Assembly (NCBI GenBank): GCA_942493275.1
Contig: OW818687.1
Location: 682,001-746,000 of the forward strand
DNA length: 64,000 nt
Reading direction: 5' to 3'
Source: G942493275 sp942493275
GTDB lineage: Bacteria > Actinomycetota > Coriobacteriia > Anaerosomatales > PHET01
Position numbers and translations under genes: made by a program. Of the stretch, positions 51,047 through 61,914 are shown piece after piece. The notes under the pieces were generated by a model. That model was not told where the DNA came from. It worked only from the letters and a program-made list of their open reading frames with translations, and ran no database searches. Within the stretch, counting starts at the first letter, position 1; the number at the start of each line of letters is the position of its first letter.

Positions 51047-52150
51047 TTACTGTGCCGGTCCGAGCTTGGTGTCCCACGCGATCTTGCCCCACGGGCCCGT
51101 TGAGGATCGCAGCTGCTTCGATATCCGCAACACGTCCGCCTCGGTCTTGGGATCCCCGGACCAGTAGGTCCGTCCAATCGCGTAGTTCTTCCCGTACTCG
51201 CTCCACGAGCCAAAGCTCCCCTGTGCCGCCTGTGCGACGGGCATGATACGGCCCCATGCCTCATCCTCTTCGAGGTATCCGCGCGCGTAGCCCCACCGGC
51301 ACAGCGAGACGTAACGGCCGACGTCCCACGCGACGATGCTCTTCTCGCCGCACGCGGCCCCGTGCTTAAGCACGAGATCGATCTTGGCGAGCGCCTGCGC
51401 GTTGCCCTTGTACTGCGCACGGATCGCCTCGACCTGTTCCGGCGTCGCCTGCGCGAGTGCCGCACTGATCTCGGCGAACTCCTTGCGGTCACCCTCGGCG
51501 GCGAGCCAGTCAAGTGTCTCGACTAGATCCTGGCGGTCGTTGATCCCCCACATGCCCATTCGCGCTTCGAGTGCGTCGGCGGTGTCGGGGGCCTCCGGTA
51601 TTCCGGCAAGCGTGTCATGCGAATCGCCGTTCATCGCCGTGAGGACTCCCCCAAGGGCGAGCGCCCAGCGCTTCTGGCTCGCGGTCGCCTCGGCGTAGAC
51701 GTAGTCGGACGCCGGCTCTAGGACGGGATACGGAGCGGCCTTGGGCGGCGCCGATTGGACAGCCGCACCTATCGGCGCGACGGTGGCTTCTGCGGAAGAT
51801 GTCGCGGGCACGCTCGCCAGCTGCGCGACCCGGGCGCTGCCTACCATCGACACGACTGCGTACGCCCCTATGCCGAGCAAGACTACGGCAGCGACACCGG
51901 CGGCCACTCCTCCCGCGATCCAAAAGGCCCGGCGAGAGGCAGGCGTGGACCCAGATCGGGTCGCCGAGTCGGCGGGCGCCTTGGCGAGTGACTCCTCATG
52001 CGGCGCGGGCGGCACAAACGTGTCACTCGTGACCACGCCACCGTTGACGACCGACGCCGTCCATGACTGACCGTCCCAGTAGCGACCTTGGTTCCGGCCT
52101 GTAGGGTCCCTGAACCAACCGGCCTGCGGGCGCTGCGGCGCGTCCCCCAT
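51047..52150 (-). CDS. DUF2510 / transmembrane / DUF1266 protein
   Basis: 367 residues: N-terminal DUF2510 (AGWFRDPTGRNQGRYWDGQSWT), one helix (about 75-100), and a C-terminal DUF1266 domain (RWALALGGVLTAMNGD, WDVGRYVSLCRWGYARGYL, WGRIMPVAQAAQ). ATG behind GGGGGAGG. Function unknown. Ends four bases from hgcB in a tail-to-tail arrangement. Confidence 0.85.
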   Translation of the reverse strand: MGDAPQRPQAGWFRDPTGRNQGRYWDGQSWTASVVNGGVVTSDTFVPPAPHEESLAKAPADSATRSGSTPASRRAFWIAGGVAAGVAAVVLLGIGAYAVVSMVGSARVAQLASVPATSSAEATVAPIGAAVQSAPPKAAPYPVLEPASDYVYAEATASQKRWALALGGVLTAMNGDSHDTLAGIPEAPDTADALEARMGMWGINDRQDLVETLDWLAAEGDRKEFAEISAALAQATPEQVEAIRAQYKGNAQALAKIDLVLKHGAACGEKSIVAWDVGRYVSLCRWGYARGYLEEDEAWGRIMPVAQAAQGSFGSWSEYGKNYAIGRTYWSGDPKTEADVLRISKQLRSSTGPWGKIAWDTKLGPAQ

Positions 52151-52270
52151 AAGTGATTACCTCCCCCGAGAAGTACTCATTGTGAGCAGGTATAGGAGTA
52201 GCACATCTTGGAAAGTTGCAGTAGGTGACGCTCGAAACCCCGGGCGGACAGGGGACCCCTTCCGCCTGCC

Positions 52271-53116
52271 CTACGGAAGCGCCGAGAGCACCACGGCCGC
52301 GAGCGCCATCACGATCGCGATTCGCTGAACCCATCGCAGGTGCTCGTGCAGCACGATGCGCGCGAGGATGACAGTCGCGACCGGGTAGAGCGATCCCAGC
52401 ACCGAGGCGACCGCGAGCGGTCCGATCCGGATCGCGGTCAGCATCGTGACGTTGGCGGCCGCGTCGAGCAGGCCGGCCCACACCGTCGAAGGCCGCACCA
52501 CCGGGTCCACGACGACCCGCCGGTAGCGCGCGAACGCGATCGAACCCAGCAGGATCATCGAGGTGGCGCGCGCGGCCAGAAGCGGCCACATCCCGCTGTC
52601 GAGACCGGCGAACGAAAACGAGATGAACGAGCCCGAGAAGGCGACGCCCGCGAGCAGCGACAGCCCGATCGCCTTGGGCGGCATCGCTTTGGTGCCGTCC
52701 TCCTCGTCGGTCGACGTCGCGCTGACCACGATGGTGGCTGCGAGCGCGAGCGCAAGGCCGACGAGCGCGTACGGACCGACTTCGGTACCCCGCGCCAGGT
52801 CATACACGGCCGGGAGCGACCCCGAGAGTGCGGCCGTGAGCGGCGCGACCACGCTCATTCGGCCCGCAGCGAGCGCGGCATACAGCGCCGCCACACCGAC
52901 GCCGCCCGCGATGCCCCCGGCGAATCCCGCGTACAGGTCGACGGCTGCGAACTCCGGGTGCCACACCGCCACCGTCACGCCGAAGAGCACCAGGCCCACG
53001 GCGTGCGCGTTGGCGGTGACGATGAACGCCGACTCCCTGCGGCTCGCGAGTCCACCGAGGAAGTCGCCGACACCGAAGAGCGCGGAGGTGACTGTTGAGA
53101 GCAGTGCGGTCAGCAT
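52271..53116 (-). CDS. EamA/DMT-family transporter
   Basis: 281 residues, ten predicted helices in two five-helix halves with the EamA sequence pattern (SVTSALFGVGDFLGG start; LGSLYPVATVILARIVLHEHL near the end). Usually exports amino acids or small metabolites; substrate unknown. Single gene. Confidence 0.88.
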   Translation of the reverse strand: MLTALLSTVTSALFGVGDFLGGLASRRESAFIVTANAHAVGLVLFGVTVAVWHPEFAAVDLYAGFAGGIAGGVGVAALYAALAAGRMSVVAPLTAALSGSLPAVYDLARGTEVGPYALVGLALALAATIVVSATSTDEEDGTKAMPPKAIGLSLLAGVAFSGSFISFSFAGLDSGMWPLLAARATSMILLGSIAFARYRRVVVDPVVRPSTVWAGLLDAAANVTMLTAIRIGPLAVASVLGSLYPVATVILARIVLHEHLRWVQRIAIVMALAAVVLSALP

Positions 53117-53146
53117 GCCGACGAGCGTAGCACGCCTCTGCCTCCC

Positions 53147-53914
53147 CTACTTGCCGGCGGAGAACGAGAAGCGGATCGCCTTCGAGGGGCAGCCGTCGGC
53201 GCAGGTGCCGCAGAGCACGCACTCGGCGTCCTCCATCGAGCCGTGCTGCACCATCTCGCGGACGTCGATGCTCATCGGGCACTCACGCGTGCAGGTGCCG
53301 CATCGGCTGCAGGCGTCCGTATCCGCAACGAGCCGCAGCGACGGCCACGCGCCCAGCCTGTTGCGCAGCCATCGGCCGGAGATCATGAACGGCGCCATCC
53401 AGCAGACCGAGTGGCAGCCCCCGCGGCGCCCGAGCGCCAGGGCAAGCCCCATGAACAGGGCGATCACGCCGAAGTAGATGACGTAGGCGAACACGATTGG
53501 CCTGTCAGCGCTTCCGGCGACGGAGACGCCGTTCACGGTCCCGTAGAACGGGTCGATCGCCGAGAACCCTCCGGCGCTCACCACGCCGAACACGATCGCC
53601 GAGACCCACACCACCCAGATGACCCACTTCACGGCGTCGGCGCGCTTGCCCACCCGCCGCGAGCGAACGCGCAGCAGCGGCTCCTGGAGCCCGGCGGCCG
53701 GACACGCCCACCCGCACCAGAGGCGTCCGAGCAGCAGTGAGCCTACGAACATCGAGCCGAAGACGATCATGCTCCCGTTCACGATGCCGGAGAACGCGCT
53801 CTCGACGATGAGGTACGGCGAGAAGTAGTTGATGGTTATCGGAAACGCGATGAATGCGAGGAGCAACAGCGTCCTGCGCCATGCCTGTCTGCGTGTCATT
53901 TGCACCGTGCTCAC
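53147..53914 (-). CDS. NapH-type membrane ferredoxin
   Basis: 255 residues with four helices, CGWACPAAG near residue 68 and CHSVCWMAP near residue 167 (the paired CxxxC motifs, the second lacking the usual Pro), and a C-terminal 2x[4Fe-4S] ferredoxin (CSRCGTCTRECP, CVLCGTCADGCP). GTG start behind GGAGG. Divergent from a TetR gene with two operators between, so its expression is probably controlled by an effector. Redox partner not known. Confidence 0.85.
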   Translation of the reverse strand: MSTVQMTRRQAWRRTLLLLAFIAFPITINYFSPYLIVESAFSGIVNGSMIVFGSMFVGSLLLGRLWCGWACPAAGLQEPLLRVRSRRVGKRADAVKWVIWVVWVSAIVFGVVSAGGFSAIDPFYGTVNGVSVAGSADRPIVFAYVIYFGVIALFMGLALALGRRGGCHSVCWMAPFMISGRWLRNRLGAWPSLRLVADTDACSRCGTCTRECPMSIDVREMVQHGSMEDAECVLCGTCADGCPSKAIRFSFSAGK

Positions 53915-53936
53915 GTGAGGTCGCCTCCGCGATGGG

Positions 53937-53951
53937 TTCTACGCCGTAGAA
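53937..53951. promoter_or_regulatory. TetR operator, copy 1
   Basis: TTCTACGCCGTAGAA, perfect 6-bp inverted repeat around GCC, between the divergent tetR and napH-like genes. Confidence 0.72.
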
Positions 53952-53968
53952 TTTCTTTGTCTGCCGTC

Positions 53969-53985
53969 ATTCTACGGTGTAGAAT
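53969..53985. promoter_or_regulatory. TetR operator, copy 2
   Basis: ATTCTACGGTGTAGAAT, 7-bp inverted repeat around a 3-bp centre; its centre is 33 bp from that of copy 1, the same spacing as in the other TetR pair of this window. Confidence 0.72.
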
Positions 53986-54016
53986 TGCGGTGTCAAGCCG
54001 TCGGAAGGCCAACCCA

Positions 54017-54694
54017 ATGACAGCACGCAGACAGGGCACCGCCACTCCGCTGACCCGGGAGCGCATCGTCGAGGCCGCTCTTGCGATCGTCGACGAGGAG
54101 GGACTCGACAAGCTGTCGATGCGCCGGCTCGGCGCACGTCTGGGCGTAGACCCGATGGCGGTCTACTACCACGTCCCCAACAAAGATGCCCTGCACGACA
54201 TGCTCGTCGAGGCGGTCATGTCCGAGATGGACCTCGCAAGCGACGACCCTTTGGCGGTGTTCGAGGATCGCATCGTCAACGCCGGTCGCGCGTACCGCGA
54301 CGCGATGTACCGGCATGCGAACGCGCTCCCTATCGTGCTCGGCCGCGGTCCACGCACGCTCGCCGCGCTCAGGCCGGTCGAGCTGTTGGTCGGCATCTAC
54401 CGCGACGCCGGACTCGGGTCCTCTGACGCCGTGAGCGCGATGAACGTGACAGCGGCGATGGTGCGCGGCGCCGTGAGCATGTACGCAGACGACCCTGGTC
54501 CCGAGCGGACGCGCGCCGCGATTCGCGGGCTCGCGACCATGCTCCCGCCGGATGAGTTCCCAAACCTCATCGGGGCCGTGGAGACCTTCCCCCACGACCC
54601 CGATGGTGAATTCGAGTGGGCGCTCCGCACGCTGGCAAGCGGGCTTGTCACCTCACGCCTCGCCCCCGTCACCGGGGGCGAAGGCACTGACTAG
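54017..54694 (+). CDS. TetR-family regulator
   Basis: 225 residues. Helix-turn-helix RLGARLGVDPMAVYYHVPNKDALHD near residue 40 and a TetR_C-type ligand domain. ATG at 54017 (MTARRQGTATPL); a reading from 53900 would cover both operators and is unlikely. Ends next to typA, tail to tail. Confidence 0.9.
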   Translation: MTARRQGTATPLTRERIVEAALAIVDEEGLDKLSMRRLGARLGVDPMAVYYHVPNKDALHDMLVEAVMSEMDLASDDPLAVFEDRIVNAGRAYRDAMYRHANALPIVLGRGPRTLAALRPVELLVGIYRDAGLGSSDAVSAMNVTAAMVRGAVSMYADDPGPERTRAAIRGLATMLPPDEFPNLIGAVETFPHDPDGEFEWALRTLASGLVTSRLAPVTGGEGTD

Positions 54695-56506
<1,812 letters not shown>

Positions 56507-56640
56507 GGGGTGAAGCCTCTCTATAAGGGGACGCGCAAAGGCGCGACGGCGTAGGTTATCACGGAACGCCACTCAGGGCATGATTCATGCCATTCAGCGT
56601 TCATGCCCGATAATTGTGACCTCGCGCACTTCAGCACGCA

Positions 56641-56676
56641 GTACCTTGACCCGATAGCAATCAATACATAAGGTAC
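56641..56676 (+). promoter_or_regulatory. Promoter of the mvh operon, with flanking inverted repeat
   Basis: -35 TTGACC (56646-56651), 17-bp spacer, -10 TAAGGT (56669-56674). GTACCTT (56641-56647) and AAGGTAC (56670-56676) are perfect inverted arms that overlap both promoter boxes, as an operator would. The mvhD start is 90 bases downstream; no gene lies between. Confidence 0.6.
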
Positions 56677-56766
56677 GTGACCCGTTCCTCGATTCGGTCT
56701 TGCGACAAAGAGGGAACGAACAATCTCCTCGCCGGCACGGGGAACCACAATGCGGGAGAGTGAACG

Positions 56767-57219
56767 GTGTCTTCAACGAGCACGGCCTTCGAGCCGCGCA
56801 TACTTGGCATACTCTGCAACTGGTGCTCGTACTCCGGCGCCGATGGCGCAGGACAGCAGCGCCTTGCCTACCCGCCCAATGTCGAGGTCGTCCGAGTCAT
56901 GTGCACCGGTCGCGTCGACCCCGCCTTTGTCCTCGAATCCTTCGCGCGCGGGATGGACGGCGTCCTCATCTGCGGATGCCACCCCGGCGACTGCCACTAC
57001 ATCAACGGCAACTGCAAGACCGTCGGCCGTTTCGAGATCCTCAAGCGCATGGCCGCCGATCTCGGCATCGAAGAGGGCCGCCTGCGCCTCGAGTGGATCA
57101 GCGCCTCTGAAGGCGGCCGTTACGCCCAGCTCGTCGCCGAGATGACCGAGCAGGTCCGCGCGCTCGGCCCCTTCGATCCTGAGTGCGCCCCCGAATCCGG
57201 GGAGGTGGCGCCGGCATGA
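56767..57219 (+). CDS. mvhD: Methyl-viologen-type hydrogenase iron-sulfur subunit MvhD
   Basis: 150-residue [2Fe-2S] protein that connects the hydrogenase to HdrA. Characteristic cysteines: LCNWCSYSGAD near residue 17, and GCHPGDCHYINGNCK near residue 75. GTG start. Overlaps mvhG by four bases (ATGA). First gene of mvhD-G-A-hdrA. Confidence 0.93.
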   Translation: MSSTSTAFEPRILGILCNWCSYSGADGAGQQRLAYPPNVEVVRVMCTGRVDPAFVLESFARGMDGVLICGCHPGDCHYINGNCKTVGRFEILKRMAADLGIEEGRLRLEWISASEGGRYAQLVAEMTEQVRALGPFDPECAPESGEVAPA

Positions 57220-58175
57220 GCAAGCTCCAGATCGCGGCCTACAGCGCCGCCGGCTGCGGCGGGTGCGACATCGCGATGGTCGACATCCACGAGCACCTGC
57301 TCGAGCTCATAGAGGTGGCCGACGTGGTCTTCTGGCCGACCATCGCCGACGCGAAGTACTCCGACATCGAGGCGATGGAGGACGGCTCCCTCGACGCCTG
57401 CTTCTTCAACGGGGCCATCCGTACCGAGGAGAACGCCCACGTCGCCCGCCTGCTTCGCCGCAAGTCCAAGGTGCTCATCGCCTTTGGCGCCTGCTCGGCC
57501 TTTGGCGGCGTGCCGGGTCTCGGCAACCTGTTTGACACCGCCGACCTGCTCGAGCGCGTCTACACCACCGAGTCGACCGACGTGACCGATGTGCGACCGC
57601 GTACGCTCGGCACCGACTTCGACTCCGCCGTGCCGCCGATGCGCGACCGCGTGAGCGCGCTGTCCGGCGCCACCGAGATCGACTACCTGATGCCGGGCTG
57701 CCCGCCCGAGGCCGACCGCGTCTGGGAGGTCTGCCAGGCACTGGCCGCAGGCGAACTGCCCGCGATCGGCTCGACGGTGGGCGCAGGCACCCGCTCGGTG
57801 TGCGAGGAGTGCTCGCGTCCCAAGCGCGGCGTGCGCGTCAGCAAGTTCGTACGGCCCCACGAGATCGTGCCCGAGCCCGAGTGGTGCCTGCTCGAGCAGG
57901 GCGTCGTGTGCGTCGGTCCGGCCACGCGCTCGGGCTGCGGCGCCAAGTGCCCGTCGGTCGCGATGCCGTGCCGCGGCTGCTATGGTCCGGCCGGCGACTC
58001 GGTCGACCAGGGCGCCAAGATGGCGGCCGCCATCGGCTCGATCGTCGACAGCGAGGACCCCGAGGTGATCGCTGCGACCGTCGCCCAGGTGGTCGATCCC
58101 ACCGGCACCTTCTACTGCTTCAGCCTCCCCACGTCGCTGCTCGGCGGCCGTCGCACGAGGGAGGTGCGCTCGTGA
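57216..58175 (+). CDS. mvhG: [NiFe] hydrogenase small subunit MvhG
   Basis: 319 residues; carries the electron-transfer clusters. AAGCGGCDIAMVDIHEHLL is the proximal-cluster start, with FGACSAFGGVPGLGN and MPGCPPEADRVW as the remaining ligands, and a C-terminal cluster with CGAKCPSVAMPCRGC. Cytoplasmic, no Tat signal, so the enzyme is soluble. ATG at 57216. Confidence 0.94.
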   Translation: MSKLQIAAYSAAGCGGCDIAMVDIHEHLLELIEVADVVFWPTIADAKYSDIEAMEDGSLDACFFNGAIRTEENAHVARLLRRKSKVLIAFGACSAFGGVPGLGNLFDTADLLERVYTTESTDVTDVRPRTLGTDFDSAVPPMRDRVSALSGATEIDYLMPGCPPEADRVWEVCQALAAGELPAIGSTVGAGTRSVCEECSRPKRGVRVSKFVRPHEIVPEPEWCLLEQGVVCVGPATRSGCGAKCPSVAMPCRGCYGPAGDSVDQGAKMAAAIGSIVDSEDPEVIAATVAQVVDPTGTFYCFSLPTSLLGGRRTREVRS

Positions 58176-59680
58176 CCCGCGTGAGCATCGATCCCATCAC
58201 ACGCCTCGAGGGTCATGGCCGCATCGACCTGTACCTCGATGACGCCGGCGCGGTCGACTCGGCGCTGCTCGTCATCCCGGAGCTCCGCGGCTTCGAGAAG
58301 TTCCTCGAAGGTCGTCCGGTCGAGGAGCTCCCGCTCATCACCCAGCGCATCTGCGGCGTGTGCCCCGAGGCGCATCACGCTGCGGCCGCCAAGGCAGCGG
58401 ACGCGGTCTACGGCGTGACGATTCCCGAGGCGGCCGAGCTCGTGCGCCGCCTGCAGTACAACGCCTTCATGGCCGGCGACCACGCGACGCACTTCTTCGC
58501 GCTCGGCGGTCCTGACTTCATTATGGGTCCGGATGCCCCCGCGGCCGAGCGCAACGTCATCGGCGTGCTGCGCAAGGTGGGCGCGGAGCTGGCCGGCAAG
58601 GTCATCCGCATGCGCAGGGAGGCGCACGAGGTCGCCGAGCTCATCGGCGGGCGTCGCATCCACCCCGTCTCGATGGTGCCGGGCGGCATCTCGCAGGCGG
58701 TGAGCGCTCAGACTGCATCGCGCCTGCGCGAAATCTCCGGCTTCATGGTGGAGTTCGCCCGCGAGGCGCAGCAGGTCTTCGCCGACGCGGTGCTCGCCAA
58801 GCCCGAGCTCGTCGAGATGATCATGTCCGAGGCCTACACCTCGCGCACCTGTTACCTCGCGCTCGTCAACGAGGCCGGCGAACCGGATCCCTACGACGGC
58901 CGCGTGCGCATCGTCGGCCCCGACGGCGCAGAGATCGTCGCCTACCGGCCGGAAGACTACCTCGAGCACTTCTCGGAGAGGGTCGAGCCGTGGACGTACC
59001 TCAAGCTCCCCTACCTCAAGAAGCTCGGATATCACGGCTTCGATGACGATGCGGCGTCGTCGATCATCCGCACCGGTCCGCTCGGCAGCCTCAACGCCGG
59101 CACGGGCATGCAGACGCCATTCGCGCAGGCCGAGTACGAGAAGTTCTTCGCGACTCTCGGCGGCAAGCCGGTTCACCAGACGCTCGCCTATCACTGGGCA
59201 CGCCTCATCGAGATGCTGCAGGCCGCCGAGCTCGTGGCCCGCTACGCGGCCGACGAGCGCCTTACCAGCACCGACATTCGCACGATTCCGGGTAAGCCGG
59301 TCGGTATGGGCGTCGGCACCGTCGAGGCGCCTCGCGGTCTGCTCACGCACCACTACACGACCGACGAGAACGGCATCGTCACGCGCGTGAACATGATCGT
59401 GGGAACCACCTACAACTACCCCGCGATCCAGATGTCGGTGCAGCGGGCGGCCCGCGGCCTCGTGAAGGCCGGCACCCAGCTCACCGAGCCGGTCATGAAC
59501 CGCATCGAGATGGCGTTTCGCGCCTACGACCCGTGCTTCGGCTGTGCGACCCACGCGCTGCCGGGCTCCGGCCCGCTCGAGGTCCGCGCGTACGGACCCG
59601 ACGGCGCCATTCTCGACCGCATCGCCCGCGACCACGAAGGTCGCGTCATGCATCTCGCCGAGGGCGAGGTGATGAGGTGA
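58172..59680 (+). CDS. mvhA: [NiFe] hydrogenase large subunit MvhA
   Basis: 502 residues; binds the Ni-Fe site. L1 motif RICGVCPEAHH near residue 57 and L2 motif DPCFGCATH near residue 452; all four are cysteines, so this is not a selenoenzyme. About 40 residues follow the L2 His and may be removed on maturation. GTG start overlaps mvhG. No protease or hyp genes are in the window. Confidence 0.95.
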   Translation: MTRVSIDPITRLEGHGRIDLYLDDAGAVDSALLVIPELRGFEKFLEGRPVEELPLITQRICGVCPEAHHAAAAKAADAVYGVTIPEAAELVRRLQYNAFMAGDHATHFFALGGPDFIMGPDAPAAERNVIGVLRKVGAELAGKVIRMRREAHEVAELIGGRRIHPVSMVPGGISQAVSAQTASRLREISGFMVEFAREAQQVFADAVLAKPELVEMIMSEAYTSRTCYLALVNEAGEPDPYDGRVRIVGPDGAEIVAYRPEDYLEHFSERVEPWTYLKLPYLKKLGYHGFDDDAASSIIRTGPLGSLNAGTGMQTPFAQAEYEKFFATLGGKPVHQTLAYHWARLIEMLQAAELVARYAADERLTSTDIRTIPGKPVGMGVGTVEAPRGLLTHHYTTDENGIVTRVNMIVGTTYNYPAIQMSVQRAARGLVKAGTQLTEPVMNRIEMAFRAYDPCFGCATHALPGSGPLEVRAYGPDGAILDRIARDHEGRVMHLAEGEVMR

Positions 59681-61647
59681 TCGACCAGGAGGGCCCCAAG
59701 GCCGTCGTGTTCCTGTGCGAATGCGGCCCCATCATCAAAGACCTCGTCGACCTCGACGCGCTGGGCGAGCACGCGCAGGCCATGCCCGACGTCATCGGCG
59801 TCGAGCGCTACCCCACGCTGTGCTCCACCGACGGCAAGAAGTGGCTCGCCGACAAGCTCACAGAGTACCCCGGCGCCCGCCCCGTCTTCGCCGCCTGCAC
59901 TCCTCGCGAACACGCCGAGACTCTCGCCGATGCATGCCGCGCCGCGCGGGTGAACCCTTACCTCATGGGCCGAGCCAACATCCGCGAGCAGTGTGCGTGG
60001 GTCACCCCCGACAAAGCTCAGGCCACCGAGAAGGCCACCCATCTGGTCAACGCGGCTGTGGCCCGCGCTCTCGCCAACGCGCCGCTCATCGCGCCGGAGA
60101 TCGACTGCGCGACCGACGTCCTGGTGGTCGGTAGCGGCGTTGCCGGCATGACCGCGGCGCTGCTGCTCGCCGACGCGGGCCGCAAGGTCACCCTCGTCGA
60201 GCGCGAGGCGGCCATCGGCGGCCAGGTGGTGCGCTACGGCGAGCTGTACCCCGACATGGACTGCGCGCCCTGTCTGCTCGAACCGCAGATGGATCGCGTG
60301 CTGCACCACCCCGACATCGAAGTGCTCCTCTCGGCCGAGGTTGAAGAGGTGCTCGGATACCTGGGCAACTTCACCGCGCGCGTCAAGGTCAACCCGCGCC
60401 ACGTCGCCATCGACGGGTGTTTCGGCTGCCGGGCGTGCGCCGAGGCCTGCCCCGTGGAAGTCCCGGACCCGGTGAATGCGGGGATGTCGACTCGCAAGGC
60501 CATCCACATACCGTACGAAGGCGCGCTGCCCAACGCCTCGGTGATCGACGAGTCCGCCTGCTCGCACTTCAACGGCGGCGAGTGCGAAGCGTGCGTCTCG
60601 GCGTGCGCGTTTGGCGCGATCTCTCTCGACGGCGACGCCCGGACCGTCGAGCGCACTGTGGGTGCGGTGCTGTTGGCGACCGGATCGCACATCGAGACCG
60701 TGGGCGACTCATGGGACCTGCCCGGAGTCCTCACCACCTACGAGTTCGAGCGCATCCTCAACCCCGACGGCCCCACCTCGGGCGAGGTACGCCTCCCCGG
60801 GGGCGAAGCCCCCAAGACGGTCGCGCTGGTTCACTGCGCCGCCCCCGACTGCAGCGCACCCGCGGACACGTGCTCGCGCACCTGCTGCCTCACTCTCGCC
60901 AAGTTCGCCCATGAGATCTCGCACAAGGCCCCGGACGTGAACATGGTGTCGTTCACCTTCGAGCAGCTTCTTGGTGGCGACCAGTTCCGATCGCTCATCC
61001 TGTCGCCGGAACGCCCCGACAAGCTCGCAGAGGTCCGTCTCGGACCCAAGGACACGCTGTCGGTGGGACCGTCCCCGGACGGCCGAGCGCGCATCAACCT
61101 CGTTCGCAATGGCGAGACGCGCTTCCTCGACGCAGACATCGTGGTGATGGCGGCGCCGCATGCGGGGGCACCCGCGGGCGTATCGGTGGCAAAGGGGCTG
61201 GGCCTCGATCTCGACGGCCACGGCTTCGTCCTCACGTCCAACCCGCGCCTGCGCCCGTACTCGAGCCGAGTGGATGGCATCTTCGTCGCCGGCACCGCCG
61301 AGGGACAGAAGGGCGTGACCGAGACGGCGTCGCAGGCCGCCGCAGCCGCCGGCGCGGTGCTCTCGGCGCTGGTCGAGGGCAGGACGCTTGTCCGAGAGGC
61401 AGCAACCGCGCAGGTGGACGCCGATCTGTGCGGGGCGTGCGGCCTGTGCGTGCTCACCTGCCCGTACAAGGCGATAACATTCGACGCCCAATCGCGCCGA
61501 GCGCGCGTGAACGAACTGCTCTGCCACGGTTGCGGCACATGCGCAGCCGCCTGTCCGTCCTCGGCCATCGTGGCCAAGCACTTCACGGACGGACAACTGA
61601 ACGCCGAGATCCGGGCCTTGTCGGACACCGAAGCCCGGTGCGGATAG
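59677..61647 (+). CDS. hdrA: HdrA-type FAD/iron-sulfur electron-bifurcating subunit
   Basis: 656 residues; flavin subunit that splits electrons from H2 between ferredoxin and another acceptor. An N-terminal region, then the FAD-binding loop VLVVGSGVAGMTAALLLADAG near residue 147, a CFGCRACAEACPVEVP cluster near residue 250, CSHFNGGECEACVSAC near 295, and a C-terminal 2x[4Fe-4S] domain (CGACGLCVLTCP, CHGCGTCAAACP). GTG start overlaps mvhA. hdrB and hdrC are absent from the window. Confidence 0.92.
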   Translation: MIDQEGPKAVVFLCECGPIIKDLVDLDALGEHAQAMPDVIGVERYPTLCSTDGKKWLADKLTEYPGARPVFAACTPREHAETLADACRAARVNPYLMGRANIREQCAWVTPDKAQATEKATHLVNAAVARALANAPLIAPEIDCATDVLVVGSGVAGMTAALLLADAGRKVTLVEREAAIGGQVVRYGELYPDMDCAPCLLEPQMDRVLHHPDIEVLLSAEVEEVLGYLGNFTARVKVNPRHVAIDGCFGCRACAEACPVEVPDPVNAGMSTRKAIHIPYEGALPNASVIDESACSHFNGGECEACVSACAFGAISLDGDARTVERTVGAVLLATGSHIETVGDSWDLPGVLTTYEFERILNPDGPTSGEVRLPGGEAPKTVALVHCAAPDCSAPADTCSRTCCLTLAKFAHEISHKAPDVNMVSFTFEQLLGGDQFRSLILSPERPDKLAEVRLGPKDTLSVGPSPDGRARINLVRNGETRFLDADIVVMAAPHAGAPAGVSVAKGLGLDLDGHGFVLTSNPRLRPYSSRVDGIFVAGTAEGQKGVTETASQAAAAAGAVLSALVEGRTLVREAATAQVDADLCGACGLCVLTCPYKAITFDAQSRRARVNELLCHGCGTCAAACPSSAIVAKHFTDGQLNAEIRALSDTEARCG

Positions 61648-61681
61648 ATCTGACGGAATCGATACGGAAAAGAGGGACCAC

Positions 61682-61903
61682 ATGACTGTGAAGGTTATCG
61701 ACGCGACCGGACTGCGCTGCCCGCAGCCCATCCTCAAGGTCACTATCGCCATGCCCGAGATGCACGCTGGCGACATGATGGAGGTCTCCGCGGACTGCGC
61801 CACGTTCGAGGACGACATCCGGACCTGGTGCGAGCGCATGAACAAGACCCTGCTGGCCGTCATGCGCGACGGCGAGAAGGTCACCGCCCAGATCCAGTTC
61901 TAG
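61682..61903 (+). CDS. tusA: TusA-family sulfur carrier
   Basis: 73 residues. The carrier cysteine is in ATGLRCPQPILKV, the TusA/SirA signature (CPxP). Such carriers pass persulfide sulfur, for example to tRNA modification, and are linked to Hdr-like systems in sulfur oxidisers. Here it follows hdrA by 34 bases and probably belongs to the same transcript. The remaining residues match the family. Confidence 0.88.
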   Translation: MTVKVIDATGLRCPQPILKVTIAMPEMHAGDMMEVSADCATFEDDIRTWCERMNKTLLAVMRDGEKVTAQIQF

Positions 61904-61914
61904 GAGGGACCTGA

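Noticed and set aside
58172..59680. Selenocysteine in the hydrogenase large subunit
   Set aside because: Both motifs have normal cysteines (RICGVC, DPCFGC) and no TGA in frame.
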